The notes below the pieces were generated by a model that saw nothing but the letters and a program-made list of their open reading frames with translations, was not told the DNA's origin and did not search any database. The position numbers and the translations under genes were made by a program. DNA of 26,001 nucleotides from a virus. The DNA lies in IMG/VR virus record IMGVR_UViG_3300033553_000577, positions 1 through 26,001 of that record; one strand, written 5' to 3'. How positions within the stretch are numbered: the first letter of the stretch is position 1; each line of letters begins with the position of its first letter. This document shows, piece after piece, positions 7,280 through 14,896 of the stretch.

Positions 7280-8422
7280 TTAGTTACCGAGCAGCTGGCC
7301 GATGTGTTCGGACTTGTTGGCCTTGACGCCCCAGGCGATACCGACCTCAAATTGGTTGGCATGATAGCCCTTGTACATAGCGACACGGAAGGGCAGTCCG
7401 GAGATGGGATCGACTACCACCATTTCATCAACCGCCAGATCGCCGCCCATTGGCTGTTTAGGCAGGCGGGCCAGCAGGTGGATGGCGTCGCGGGTGAAGC
7501 CGAGGTTACGGGAGCAGGTGCCGACCACGACCACGGCGGCGCCATCAGCCAGGGTGGTCTGCAGGCCGGGGGCGTTGATAGAGATATCACCGGGGGCGGC
7601 CAGCCCAACCTGGACCACATACTTGTGTTTCGTGTTGGTGCCGAGGGTGACGATATCGCCGGCCAGGATGGTACCGGAGCCGGTCTTGAGGGTGATAGCG
7701 GTGGCGCCAATAGCATGGGCCCCATTGACCACATAGGGTCCGGTGTTGTTACCGACGGCGGTATTGGTGACGATCTTGGCGGACTCGCGCAGACTCATGC
7801 CATAAATATTAACCAGCTCACCGGAATTAAGCATTGAGGCGCCTTGTACCGAATTAAAACCGACCAGGGTGCGGACGGCCGTGCCGGCAGTTGTGTTCAG
7901 CACCAGCGAGCGGTCGGTCAAAGGGGCGCCGTTGTCGGTCAGGATCTGGTTCAGTTGGGCCACCTCACCGAGATTGGTGCCGAACAAAGCGGCCGGGGCG
8001 GTGGCATGGGCACTGTAGGCCCGGGAGGCGTAGAGGCCAAGGGCAGCCAGGTCGGTCTCAATCTCGTTGCGCAGAGTGCGGAAGGCCTGGGCAAACTTAT
8101 TGTCCTGGATGCCGTTCTTGGCTTCGCTGCCGACCTTGGCCTCATCATCACCGGTCCAGTGAAACGGCACGTTGCGGGACTTGGTCAGCTTCATGGTGCC
8201 GGCGGCGGTCACGGCATCGACCAAGGCCGGCGGCGCGGCAGCCGGGGTGGTGTCGCGGGCGACGCCGACGGCGGTGATGGCGTAAGAGATGTCCTGGTTA
8301 AGGGCAGCCTGTTCGGCCTTGTTGGAGAGCGAAACCGCCCCCAGCATGCCGACAGGCTCCTGAGAGACGACGTCAACAGTGTCGTAGATATACTGGATCA
8401 AGCCGGCGAGTGTATTTCCCAT
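7280..8422 (-). CDS. Major capsid protein, P22 coat-like family
   Basis: A 380-residue protein beginning MGNTLAGLIQYIYDTVDVVS. The C-terminal region (about 300-380) is the clearest match to P22-type coat proteins: CSRNLGFTRDAIHLLARLP, then VVDPISGLPFRVAMYKGY and FEVGIAWGVKANKSEHIG. A Gly/Thr-rich insertion at about residues 225-300 looks like the extra I-domain or Ig-like domain of that family. It follows a ClpP-type protease and scaffold gene, as expected for an HK97-fold capsid assembled on a scaffold. AAGGA lies about 10 bases before the ATG. Assignment to the P22-like branch is from recalled family features; the capsid role is well supported by order. Confidence 0.85.
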   Translation of the reverse strand: MGNTLAGLIQYIYDTVDVVSQEPVGMLGAVSLSNKAEQAALNQDISYAITAVGVARDTTPAAAPPALVDAVTAAGTMKLTKSRNVPFHWTGDDEAKVGSEAKNGIQDNKFAQAFRTLRNEIETDLAALGLYASRAYSAHATAPAALFGTNLGEVAQLNQILTDNGAPLTDRSLVLNTTAGTAVRTLVGFNSVQGASMLNSGELVNIYGMSLRESAKIVTNTAVGNNTGPYVVNGAHAIGATAITLKTGSGTILAGDIVTLGTNTKHKYVVQVGLAAPGDISINAPGLQTTLADGAAVVVVGTCSRNLGFTRDAIHLLARLPKQPMGGDLAVDEMVVVDPISGLPFRVAMYKGYHANQFEVGIAWGVKANKSEHIGQLLGN

Positions 8423-8498
8423 TTTATTTGTTTCCTTATGTGTGTTTTTGAATGCAAAGACGGCTTTTTTTTATGTCGTCGCGATCGAGGCCGAGCTG

Positions 8499-8927
8499 TT
8501 AATCGATAACCTTGCCTCCGCCCCTAATATATTGTCCCTGCTCATCCACCGACAGGGCCTTGAAGGCGGCATGCTTCATGGCCTGGCTGCCGCCATCGCC
8601 GCCATCGGCGGCCGGCACAACCGGGGGGGCCTCGTTGGTGAGGTTGGTCAGCGCCGCCTGGCGCATCACCTTCTCGGCGCCGACGATAGCCATAGCGGCA
8701 TCCGCACCGCTGGACTGGCCGTCAAAGGCCATCTGCTCGATCAGGGCCTCATGGCCGGGGATGAGCTGGGCACGGACGGCGGTGATCCGCAGGCGCTCAT
8801 TTTCGGCGCCGGTGGTAATACCGGCAGCGGTGGCGGCGCTGATCTGCTCGGTGATGCCGGTCTGGGCATCGGCAACGACTGCCGCAACCAGCTCGGGATG
8901 TTCTTTCTGCAGGGTCTTGATATCCAT
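8499..8927 (-). CDS. Nested internal-start scaffold protein (Nu3-like)
   Basis: Within the protease gene, an in-frame ATG at 8927 (MDIKTLQKEHPELVAAVV) is preceded by AGGAG with a 5-base gap and an A-rich stretch, a strong ribosome site in the middle of a coding frame. The resulting 142-residue protein is Ala-rich and helical, as capsid scaffolds are. This is the same design as lambda Nu3 inside C. Expression as a separate product is inferred from the internal Shine-Dalgarno. Confidence 0.65.
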   Translation of the reverse strand: MDIKTLQKEHPELVAAVVADAQTGITEQISAATAAGITTGAENERLRITAVRAQLIPGHEALIEQMAFDGQSSGADAAMAIVGAEKVMRQAALTNLTNEAPPVVPAADGGDGGSQAMKHAAFKALSVDEQGQYIRGGGKVID

Positions 8928-9605
8928 ACGAACTCCTTTTTTTGCGGGTCCGTCATTGCGCGGCGCCCTTTGATTGTTGATACTGCCTTCGGTTCCGGCC
9001 AATGCGGCGGCCCTGGTTAAATCGTTTTTGACGGCGGCGACATCGGAGGTCATCTTGGCATAGCAGGATTCCCAGGCCATGCGCGCCGTGGTGCAGGCGG
9101 TCTGTTCATCATCATCGCCGTCGGTGGCGATCAGCTCGTGGACAAAACCGGAGTCAACCAGGTCCTGCCCGAAGAAAAAGGTCTCGGCATTCATCATCCG
9201 CTGGATCTCTTCCAGGGGCTGGCCGGTATGCTTGGCGTAGGCCCTGGCAAACATGCGGGACATGCTGGCCGTCATTTCGCCGTAATTGAGGATCTCGTTG
9301 TGATCGCCGATGACGCCGCCGCGCGCGTTGTGGATCATGATGATGGCATTGTCCTCAGCGATAATCCGGTCAGCGGCCAGCGGCAGATAACTGGCCATGC
9401 TCATGGCATAACCGGAGAGGCGGGCCGTGGTCTTACCGCTATAGTTGCGGATCAGATTGAACATCTCCAGGCCGGCCCCGATAAAGCCGCCGGGTGAGCT
9501 GATGACGATCTCGACATCCTCGCCATTAGCGGCGGTTAAGGCGGTGCGCAGTTGCTCCGGGGTGGTGTCCCCGCCGATGACGCCGGAGATGGTAATCTTC
9601 TTCAT
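8499..9605 (-). CDS. ClpP-like head maturation protease with C-terminal scaffold domain
   Basis: A 368-residue protein beginning MKKITISGVIGGDTTPEQL. The N-terminal 190 residues form a ClpP/S49-type serine protease: a substrate-cleft strand SSPGG near residue 37, the nucleophile motif GYAMSMAS with probable catalytic Ser69, and IMIHNA with probable His92. The C-terminal 140 residues are Ala/Glu-rich and helical, like a scaffolding core. An internal start for that part lies at 8927. Lambda gpC/Nu3 has the same arrangement: a protease that contains the scaffold as an in-frame nested product. Its ATG shares bases with the portal stop region at 9605. It acts inside the procapsid. Confidence 0.86.
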   Translation of the reverse strand: MKKITISGVIGGDTTPEQLRTALTAANGEDVEIVISSPGGFIGAGLEMFNLIRNYSGKTTARLSGYAMSMASYLPLAADRIIAEDNAIIMIHNARGGVIGDHNEILNYGEMTASMSRMFARAYAKHTGQPLEEIQRMMNAETFFFGQDLVDSGFVHELIATDGDDDEQTACTTARMAWESCYAKMTSDVAAVKNDLTRAAALAGTEGSINNQRAPRNDGPAKKGVRMDIKTLQKEHPELVAAVVADAQTGITEQISAATAAGITTGAENERLRITAVRAQLIPGHEALIEQMAFDGQSSGADAAMAIVGAEKVMRQAALTNLTNEAPPVVPAADGGDGGSQAMKHAAFKALSVDEQGQYIRGGGKVID

Positions 9606-11257
9606 TATTCTTCCTCCAAATCGCTGTCCGGCTCTTCGGCCGGGGCGGTGATGACTGATGACCGGTTGGCCCGGGCCGCATTGGTGTTGAGGTCGATACC
9701 GGCATTCCTTAGCAGGGCGCGCTCCTTGATGATCTGCGGCAGTTTATCTTCCCAGGCGGTGCCGGTGGCGCGCCGGGCTTCTTCGTCCAGGGTGCTGATA
9801 GTCAGCTCCACCCGTTTGGCGGCGGCGTTGATCTCTTTCAATGGATCGAGTTGGGTGTAGGCATCCCCGGTCCAGGTAGTACCGAGCCAGGCCCGGTGCA
9901 GCAGCGGGTCGGCAAAAAAGCCGGGGGCGCTCAAACGACCGGTGGCGATGGCCTCGGTGATGACGGCCTCATAGACCGGCTGGCAGAACATGGTCACCAG
10001 CCAGTGACGGCGGCGCTCGAAATAATCGCAGGCCTCTTCCAGGGCGGCGCGGGCGGCCGAATAGGAGGCGGTAAAATGTTTGATCAGCAGCTCGAAAGGT
10101 AATTCGAGAGCCACGCCGATCTGGCGGAGGATGGCCTGGACGAAGGGGTCAAAGGCGGTATTGGGGCGGCCGGGGCTGACGGTGTCGACCTTTTCGCCGG
10201 GCAGCAGGCCGACCACTGAGCCATAACCCAGCTCCAGGCCGGTGGTGTCCACCTGCTCGGCCGGATCGCCGGTCGGGTTGTCGATGGTGGCGGCCGGGCC
10301 GATGGCCGGACTGCCGGCCTCGTTGGTGACAAAGACGGTCAGCATGCCGGAGACGACGGCGGCCATCACCTCGGCATCGGTATAGCGGCCGAGTTGTTTG
10401 AGCAGCTCGACTACCGGGGCCAGGTACGGCACGCCGCGGGTCTGGCCCGGCCGGGTCTTGTCGAACAGGTGGAGGACCAGAGGCGCGCCGCTGGTCTTGC
10501 CGAAGGCAGGCAGCTTGGTCCAGCTGTAAGATTTACGATTATAAACGCGGAGGTTGCCGGGGTGCTGGTTGAGCACATGGTAAGCCTCGGCTGCGCCGTG
10601 CTCGTCCTTTTCGACGCCGCCGGATAAACGGGCGCTATCGGCCTGCAGTTTCGGATTGCAGACCCGGGCCGCTTCGATCAGCTGCAGTTTCAGGGCGTAA
10701 GGGGAGCCCGGCCGTTTGAAGCGCGGCAGGGAGACAAAGACATCGCCGTCCTCCAGGGACTTGAGGAAGGCCAGGCCCTGCAGCAGGGAAAAAGGCAGGG
10801 TCCGTTCGGCATCGATTTCGCGGGTCTCGGTAGCCAGGCGGAATTCCCGTTCGGCCGCCCGTTCCCAAGCGTCAGCCTGCTCTTCCGTCAGGTTGAGGAC
10901 TGCGCGGTCGATCATGGCCTTGACCTTGAGGCCGGTGCCGACCACCTTGGTGATATTGGTCTTGATGGCGCCGCCGGCAATGGCGTTGTTGCGATTGAGG
11001 TGCTGGGATTCTTCGCGCAGGGTGGGCAGATCGGGCAGAATAGCGGAATCCGGATCGAGCTCGCGGCGCGAGCCGGCCTGATTGGCCCGCCTGGTGCGGT
11101 CAGCCCCGGTGTAGCCGCCGGCCATGGCCATACGGGCCCGGGCCTGAAAACGGGCGGCGCCCTTGAGCGGATCAAAGTAATTGATAATCTGGTCGGTGAT
11201 GGTGACCCCGGTGGCCACGGTCTTGCCAGCGACGGTGATGGATCTCGCCAGCCTCAT
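9605..11257 (-). CDS. Portal protein (lambda gpB / phage_portal_2 family)
   Basis: About 550 residues from MRLARSITVAGKTVATG. The start at 11257 is chosen because it overlaps the stop of the preceding gene (ATGA); the frame extends upstream to 11323 but those codons overlap that gene. Recognisable lambda-type portal features include an N-terminal LRARSRYLNRNN-like stretch (LREESQHLNRNNAIAGGAI), RPGQTRGVPYLAPVVELLKQ in the middle (the conserved R-G-x-P segment), and GVALELPFELLIKHFTASYS with the YS-ARAALEE stretch near the C-terminal third. It forms the dodecameric DNA gate at one capsid vertex and docks the terminase. The C-terminus is acidic (EEPDSDLEEE). Confidence 0.92.
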   Translation of the reverse strand: MRLARSITVAGKTVATGVTITDQIINYFDPLKGAARFQARARMAMAGGYTGADRTRRANQAGSRRELDPDSAILPDLPTLREESQHLNRNNAIAGGAIKTNITKVVGTGLKVKAMIDRAVLNLTEEQADAWERAAEREFRLATETREIDAERTLPFSLLQGLAFLKSLEDGDVFVSLPRFKRPGSPYALKLQLIEAARVCNPKLQADSARLSGGVEKDEHGAAEAYHVLNQHPGNLRVYNRKSYSWTKLPAFGKTSGAPLVLHLFDKTRPGQTRGVPYLAPVVELLKQLGRYTDAEVMAAVVSGMLTVFVTNEAGSPAIGPAATIDNPTGDPAEQVDTTGLELGYGSVVGLLPGEKVDTVSPGRPNTAFDPFVQAILRQIGVALELPFELLIKHFTASYSAARAALEEACDYFERRRHWLVTMFCQPVYEAVITEAIATGRLSAPGFFADPLLHRAWLGTTWTGDAYTQLDPLKEINAAAKRVELTISTLDEEARRATGTAWEDKLPQIIKERALLRNAGIDLNTNAARANRSSVITAPAEEPDSDLEEE

Positions 11258-11472
11258 CGCGGGATCACCTGGGCCACACGCAGACCGCCGACCCGGGCCA
11301 GCTGCTGACAGCGGCCATTCCACAGGGTGACGCCGGCCTGGACCGCGGCCAGATCAGCAAAAGTCAGCTCCTGGCCGTTAAGGACCACCCGCTGCTTGAG
11401 CAGGATTTTTTCTTCCGCTGCCAGGTAGGCAGCCAGTTGGGTGTTTGCTTGTTCGAGGGTAATCCCGGCCAT
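11254..11472 (-). CDS. gpW/DUF6148-like head-tail joining protein
   Basis: A 72-residue protein beginning MAGITLEQANTQLAAYLAAE. A helical N-terminus is followed by LNGQELTFADLAAVQAGVTLWNG, which matches the pattern of gpW-like and DUF6148 proteins encoded just before lambda-type portals. The ATG has GGAG six bases upstream. It is the first gene after the 149-bp non-coding gap, so it probably begins the structural transcript. gpW stabilises the packaged head and provides the platform for tail attachment. Confidence 0.8.
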   Translation of the reverse strand: MAGITLEQANTQLAAYLAAEEKILLKQRVVLNGQELTFADLAAVQAGVTLWNGRCQQLARVGGLRVAQVIPR

Positions 11473-11502
11473 AAAAACTCCAGTTAGAGGTTTATGGTCG
11501 GG

Positions 11503-11508
11503 ATTATA
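11503..11508 (-). promoter_or_regulatory. Candidate promoter -10 box of the structural operon
   Basis: On the minus strand the sequence is a perfect TATAAT, 30 bases before the start codon at 11472. At 17 bp spacing the -35 hexamer is poor (TTCTTG), so the promoter may need an activator. The direct repeats at 11540-11558 lie just upstream of it, where an activator could bind. It sits in the only sizeable gap between the early/packaging block and the head genes. Confidence 0.45.
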
Positions 11509-11526
11509 GGGCGGTTAAATCATTCC

Positions 11527-11601
11527 AAGAAGTGCTCTTCTTCCGTCATCTTCCGTCAAACGACAGATTAAATTGCATTTTATTGAAGGGAAATGCGATT
11601 T
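11527..11601. repeat. Cluster of short repeats in the 11473-11621 gap
   Basis: Three elements are packed in this AT-rich gap. An inverted repeat AAGAAG/CTTCTT with a 4-base loop lies at 11527-11542. A tandem direct repeat CTTCCGTCA occurs at 11540-11548 and 11550-11558, a period of 10 bases or one helical turn. A longer inverted repeat AAATTGCATTT/AAATGCGATTT (10 of 11 paired, one G-T) lies at 11570-11580 and 11591-11601 and is followed on the plus strand by a T-run. These could be operator sites and a terminator for the upstream minus-strand genes. I see no gene in the gap. Confidence 0.5.
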
Positions 11602-11621
11602 ATTATTTTTTATTGGCTATT

Positions 11622-11897
11622 CTAAAATAACGCCAGCTGTTTCGGTCCGGAGGCATCGATCAACCGCCGCAACAAATTCTCCACCACGCGGCCGCTCATA
11701 CACGACCCCACCATGCTGAAATTATCATCATGTCGCATTGTCGAAATCACGCGCCATTCATCGCCATATTTTCCAAAGCCCAGAACGTCTTGGCCCGCCT
11801 TCAGCTCAACAATTTCTCCGGATAACGGCAACACCCGGGCGGCCCGGTCTAAAAGCCCCTGGTCAACAGCTGCCCAGGGCGAACTAAGCTTTATCAT
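11622..11897 (-). CDS. Hypothetical phage protein
   Basis: A 91-residue protein beginning MIKLSSPWAAVDQGLLDRAA. The ATG overlaps the previous stop (ATGA) and GAGGA lies about 7 bases upstream. The middle contains a small beta-like stretch (KYGDEWRVISTM) and the C-terminus is helical (VVENLLRRLIDAS). I do not recognise the family. It is the last gene before the 149-bp regulatory gap and ends the packaging-region operon. Confidence 0.65.
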   Translation of the reverse strand: MIKLSSPWAAVDQGLLDRAARVLPLSGEIVELKAGQDVLGFGKYGDEWRVISTMRHDDNFSMVGSCMSGRVVENLLRRLIDASGPKQLALF

Positions 11898-12220
11898 AAT
11901 TTTTCCTCTTTGAGAAACTGGGGCGGGATCTCTGCCAGCAGCAAAGCCCCGAACTCAGCCCAGCTCAGGAAGTGATACGCGGCCTGGTCCTTGTACCAGC
12001 GGCCGTTAATCCGGACCCGGATCATGGTCTCCCAGAACTGCTGGCGCTCCACAGTAATCGACGGTAGCGCCGGGAAGAAGCGGCGGTCCCCCGGCGACCA
12101 CACTAGGGCCCAGGTCTTGGCTGTAAACAGCTCATACTTGCAAGATTTGGCTAAATTATTGCCATCGTTTTCAAGCAAGGGGCGGCGGAAGATGGCAAAA
12201 GGGCGGCAGTCATCGCTCAT
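11894..12220 (-). CDS. Hypothetical phage protein
   Basis: About 108 residues from MSDDCRPFAIFRRPLLEN. The frame can be extended to a TTG at 12232, but the ATG at 12220 lies 5 bases after the stop of the preceding gene and is preferred. It is rich in aromatics (WALVWSPGDRRFFPAL, FWETMIRVRINGRWYKDQ) and ends PPQFLKEEKL, overlapping the next start. I recognise no domain. Its position in a run of small overlapping genes supports it as a real phage gene. Confidence 0.65.
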   Translation of the reverse strand: MSDDCRPFAIFRRPLLENDGNNLAKSCKYELFTAKTWALVWSPGDRRFFPALPSITVERQQFWETMIRVRINGRWYKDQAAYHFLSWAEFGALLLAEIPPQFLKEEKL

Positions 12221-12225
12221 GCTAA

Positions 12226-12411
12226 TCACCAATGGATATGGTCAAGACTGCCAACGCCTTCACCGTCATCAGGTATGTATATCTTCATCGGCCTTCGGTG
12301 GCACCGTGGCGGTTTGTCGACAAAGCCATTTTTGGTCTTTCCACATTTATCGCAGATAAACACTCGCCGTAAATTATCGCTATTGTCTGTCGTGAAAAAA
12401 AACTTGCTCAT
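12226..12411 (-). CDS. Small zinc-ribbon protein
   Basis: A 61-residue protein beginning MSKFFFTTDNSDNLRRVF. It contains CDKCGK at about residues 20-25 and PPRCHRRPM at about 34-42, so three cysteines and one histidine form a likely zinc knuckle. The ATG overlaps the stop of the HNH gene (ATGA), with GAGGTGG upstream. Small zinc ribbons often assist nucleases or transcription factors, but nothing beyond proximity to the HNH gene links it to a function here. Base composition is lower in GC than its neighbours. Confidence 0.65.
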   Translation of the reverse strand: MSKFFFTTDNSDNLRRVFICDKCGKTKNGFVDKPPRCHRRPMKIYIPDDGEGVGSLDHIHW

Positions 12412-13220
12412 GCCGCCACCTCTTTCAGCTGCCGGATCCGGTCAAAGGTCTTGACCTCCAGCTTGGCAATGGCCACCACCGAGGGCCGCAGCTCCAGCGG
12501 GTAGTCGTTGACGCCCAGCCTGGTCAGGCGCAGATGCTCGGCCCGGCTGATCAGCAGCAGGTTTTCCGGCGCGCAGTTGGTCTTATCGCCATCGATCAGG
12601 CGGACCACCATGCCCTTGGGCACCGGCCCATGCTCCCGCTCCCAGACCACCTGCTGCTTGTTTTTATAGCGGGTCGGCGCCCCGGTGTAGGGGTTGGTCT
12701 CGGCGATCTTGATCTGGATATAACCGTCTTTCGAGCAGATGCGCTCGGTGCCCAACGGCTGGCGATTGGGCGGGACATCCCCCTTGCGGAAGCTGGTGCT
12801 GTTGGCGCCCATATAGCCCTTGCGGCCGGTATTCCACGGCAGATCGCCCTTGGCAAAGCGGCCGCTGCGCCCGGATGTGATGCTGTGATTGCTCACATAG
12901 GACTTGAGCTGTGACGGCCGCAGGCTCAGGCTATATTTGGCATTGACGGCGGCGGTCAGATCGGCAATCGACAGCAGCGGGAACTGGGCGGCCACAAAGG
13001 CGGCCTGTTTCGGGGTGAACAGCTTGCGGGGCCGGAGCCCTTTTTTGGGGCCCCGGCCGCCGGTGATCTGATGGTTGCACAGGCCGGACTTGATCTGGCT
13101 CTCCGTCTTGGCCAGCTTAAAGCGGGCGTTGAAGTCCGCCGTCAGTTTGCCGATGGCCAGCCGGCTGCATTTGGCCCGCAGCCAGGCCAGCTGCTCAGGG
13201 CTGTAGATAAAGCGGGCCAT
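12408..13220 (-). CDS. HNH endonuclease with duplicated N-terminal DNA-binding repeats
   Basis: A 270-residue protein beginning MARFIYSPEQLAWLRAKCS. The C-terminal HNH core reads WEREHGPVPKGMVVRLIDGD then KTNCAPENLLLISRAEH at about residues 185-225, the familiar phage HNH pattern with DGD-x-x-N and PENL. The canonical second histidine is replaced (VVRLIDGD). The N-terminal half has two related 50-residue units, FIYSPEQLAWLRAKC...NHQITGGRG and KLFTPKQAAFVAAQF...NHSITSGRS, which look like duplicated helix-turn-helix repeats. Such genes are either free-standing homing nucleases or DNA-packaging partners of terminase. The ATG follows the previous stop by two bases, with GGAGGG upstream. Confidence 0.85.
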   Translation of the reverse strand: MARFIYSPEQLAWLRAKCSRLAIGKLTADFNARFKLAKTESQIKSGLCNHQITGGRGPKKGLRPRKLFTPKQAAFVAAQFPLLSIADLTAAVNAKYSLSLRPSQLKSYVSNHSITSGRSGRFAKGDLPWNTGRKGYMGANSTSFRKGDVPPNRQPLGTERICSKDGYIQIKIAETNPYTGAPTRYKNKQQVVWEREHGPVPKGMVVRLIDGDKTNCAPENLLLISRAEHLRLTRLGVNDYPLELRPSVVAIAKLEVKTFDRIRQLKEVAA

Positions 13221-13221
13221 G

Positions 13222-13782
13222 TCAACCCTCCGGCAGCTGGTCCGGCGCTTCCAGCAGCATGCCCGGCACCTGCAGATCGCGGCCGGCGCCGAACTTCAGC
13301 ACCTCTAAAACCGTGGAGGCGTTGGCGACGATATCCCGGGCAATGCCGGAGATGGCTTTGCTGCGCACCACTTCCTCCTGGAGCGCCTCCCCTTTCAGAT
13401 CCTCATTGCCCAGCCGTTTCATCTGCTCGAATAGGTGATCGTTTAAATCAGTTAAGCGGTGTTTCATGGCGATTTTTCCCCTCTGTATTGTCTCGCTGAT
13501 TTTAGTCGGGACCGGGACCACTGCCGCCCGGCCATGCTTGCTGTTCTTTGGTATCGCACAGGATAGATCTGTTAGCGGCCTTATCTTGTCCGGTTTGGCC
13601 GCTGGCCTGTCTCCGCCATTGCTGGCGGTGACCGCCGCTAATGGCCGCCGCACCGGGGCCGATGGCATGGGCAGGCCTTTTTCTCGGGCCCGCTGTTGCC
13701 GTTCATAGAGGCCCAGCGGTTTAAGGGCAGCCAGGTTTTCGGTGCGTACCCTGGGGCTCATGTTGTTCCACTCATTGCTCAT
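13222..13782 (-). CDS. Hypothetical phage protein, possible two-part gene
   Basis: A 186-residue frame beginning MSNEWNNMSPRVRTENLAAL with AGGAG 7 bases before the ATG. The N-terminal 100 residues are low-complexity and Pro/Arg-rich. The C-terminal 81 residues (MKHRLTDLNDHLFEQMKRLG onward) form a compact helical unit typical of stand-alone phage proteins. An internal ATG at 13467 has GAGGGG about 9 bases upstream, so this part may be made separately. The stretch between the two parts looks less protein-like. I do not recognise the function. It lies between SSB and the HNH gene. Confidence 0.6.
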   Translation of the reverse strand: MSNEWNNMSPRVRTENLAALKPLGLYERQQRAREKGLPMPSAPVRRPLAAVTASNGGDRPAAKPDKIRPLTDLSCAIPKNSKHGRAAVVPVPTKISETIQRGKIAMKHRLTDLNDHLFEQMKRLGNEDLKGEALQEEVVRSKAISGIARDIVANASTVLEVLKFGAGRDLQVPGMLLEAPDQLPEG

Positions 13783-13806
13783 GATTGTTCTCCTGGCAGC
13801 ATCAAG

Positions 13807-14235
13807 TTAAAACGGCACATCATCACGCGAGCCGCCACCCATCATCCCGGCCGGCGGATCCGGGTAATTATATTCGCCGCCACCATCAGCCGGATCCGCC
13901 GGACCGCTGCTGCGCGGACTGAGCATTTTCATCTCGCGGGCGACGATCTCGGTGGTGAACTTATCGTTGCCGTTCTGGTCCTGCCACTTGCGGGTCTGCA
14001 GCTTGCCCTCGATATAGACCTTGGAGCCTTTATGCAGGTATTCGCCGCAGGTCTCCGCCAGCTTGGACCAGGCCACCACCCGGTGCCACTCGGTGGTCTC
14101 CTGTTTCTGCCCGTCCTTGTCCTTCCAGTTTTCGGTGGTGGCGACATTAAAGGTGGCGACGGCGGCGCCGCTCTGGGTATAGCGCACCTCCGGATCTTTG
14201 CCGAGGTTGCCGATCAGCATCACTTTGTTGAGCAT
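13807..14235 (-). CDS. ssb: Single-stranded DNA-binding protein
   Basis: A 142-residue protein with the standard bacterial SSB pattern: [20 protein letters not shown], then [36 protein letters not shown] and a Pro/Gly-rich tail ending SRDDVPF. The OB-fold occupies about residues 1-108. The acidic, phenylalanine-ended C-terminus matches the DDDIPF tip that recruits host repair and replication proteins. Length is close to the family norm (about 140-180). GGAGGA lies 6 bases before the ATG. It would protect phage single strands during replication, alongside the primase and helicase genes to the right. Confidence 0.96.
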   Translation of the reverse strand: MLNKVMLIGNLGKDPEVRYTQSGAAVATFNVATTENWKDKDGQKQETTEWHRVVAWSKLAETCGEYLHKGSKVYIEGKLQTRKWQDQNGNDKFTTEIVAREMKMLSPRSSGPADPADGGGEYNYPDPPAGMMGGGSRDDVPF

Positions 14236-14507
14236 GGTGTGTCCTCCGGGAGCAGCTGCTCCCTGCTTATGGTGCCGGCGTTGAGGCCGGTTAAAATCAG
14301 CTCTTCGGTAAGTTTACCGGCCAGCATTTTTTCTTGCCAATAATCATCATAGGTGGCAGCCTCAGCCAATACTGCGATGCGGCCCGCCTTTTCAATCGCG
14401 TTTTTGTACGAGCCGGCGGCAATATCAGCGGCCAGGTTGATGATGCGTTGCGACAGGCCGGAGCGGCCCAGGATCTCTCCGGCGGCCCGTTTGTCTTTGA
14501 TCTTCAT
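14220..14507 (-). CDS. Hypothetical phage protein
   Basis: A 95-residue, mostly helical protein beginning [25 protein letters not shown] lies about 9 bases before the ATG, which overlaps the previous stop (ATGA). Its 3' end overlaps the SSB start by 16 bases, so the two are probably translationally linked. I recognise no family and see no membrane segment. Confidence 0.65.
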   Translation of the reverse strand: MKIKDKRAAGEILGRSGLSQRIINLAADIAAGSYKNAIEKAGRIAVLAEAATYDDYWQEKMLAGKLTEELILTGLNAGTISREQLLPEDTPCSTK

Positions 14508-14896
14508 GTCTGTATTCTCCTTCCCAGTTGCAAAACAAAATAGAATTTATCTTTTGCCGCGCCCCATTCTTCCCGGCCTTGCTTGATCTCGATACCCTTC
14601 AGCTCGATAGTAAAAACACGGGCGTCTTTACGGTAGCCGTTGCGGAAGCGGATGGCCTCAAACTCCTTAAATTTGACCTCAAGATAAGCCATCAGCTCAG
14701 CAGGACCATTGTTGCGCCGGAAAGGATCCTGCATCTCCTCAAGCATTTCCTCCCACACCTGCCACTCCATTTCCTCCTTTGGGTTTAAAAATCGCCGCGC
14801 CCAGTAATCAGTGATGTCGCGATATTCCTCTGCCTTCTCTCCAGCCAGGATCAGGTCAAACCAGTGCTTTTTGAGTATTAAATGTAATATTTTCAT
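14504..14896 (-). CDS. ASCH/PUA-like domain protein
   Basis: A 130-residue protein beginning MKILHLILKKHWFDLILAGE. The opening HLILKKHWFDLILAGEKAEE and YRDITDYWARRF, then IRFRNGYRKDARVFTIELKG and a C-terminal FYFVLQLG strand, match the ASCH fold of the PUA superfamily found in many phages. ASCH proteins are thought to bind RNA or modified nucleosides, and some are nucleases or amidohydrolases acting on N4-acetylcytidine. The substrate here is unknown. The start shares a TAATG overlap with the upstream HTH gene. In this phage it could be related to nucleic acid modification, but that is inference. Confidence 0.75.
   Translation of the reverse strand: MKILHLILKKHWFDLILAGEKAEEYRDITDYWARRFLNPKEEMEWQVWEEMLEEMQDPFRRNNGPAELMAYLEVKFKEFEAIRFRNGYRKDARVFTIELKGIEIKQGREEWGAAKDKFYFVLQLGRRIQT

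Noticed and set aside
11257-11323. Longer start for the portal gene
   Set aside because: The extra 22 codons overlap the DUF6148-like gene in another frame, and the ATG at 11257 has a perfect ATGA overlap.
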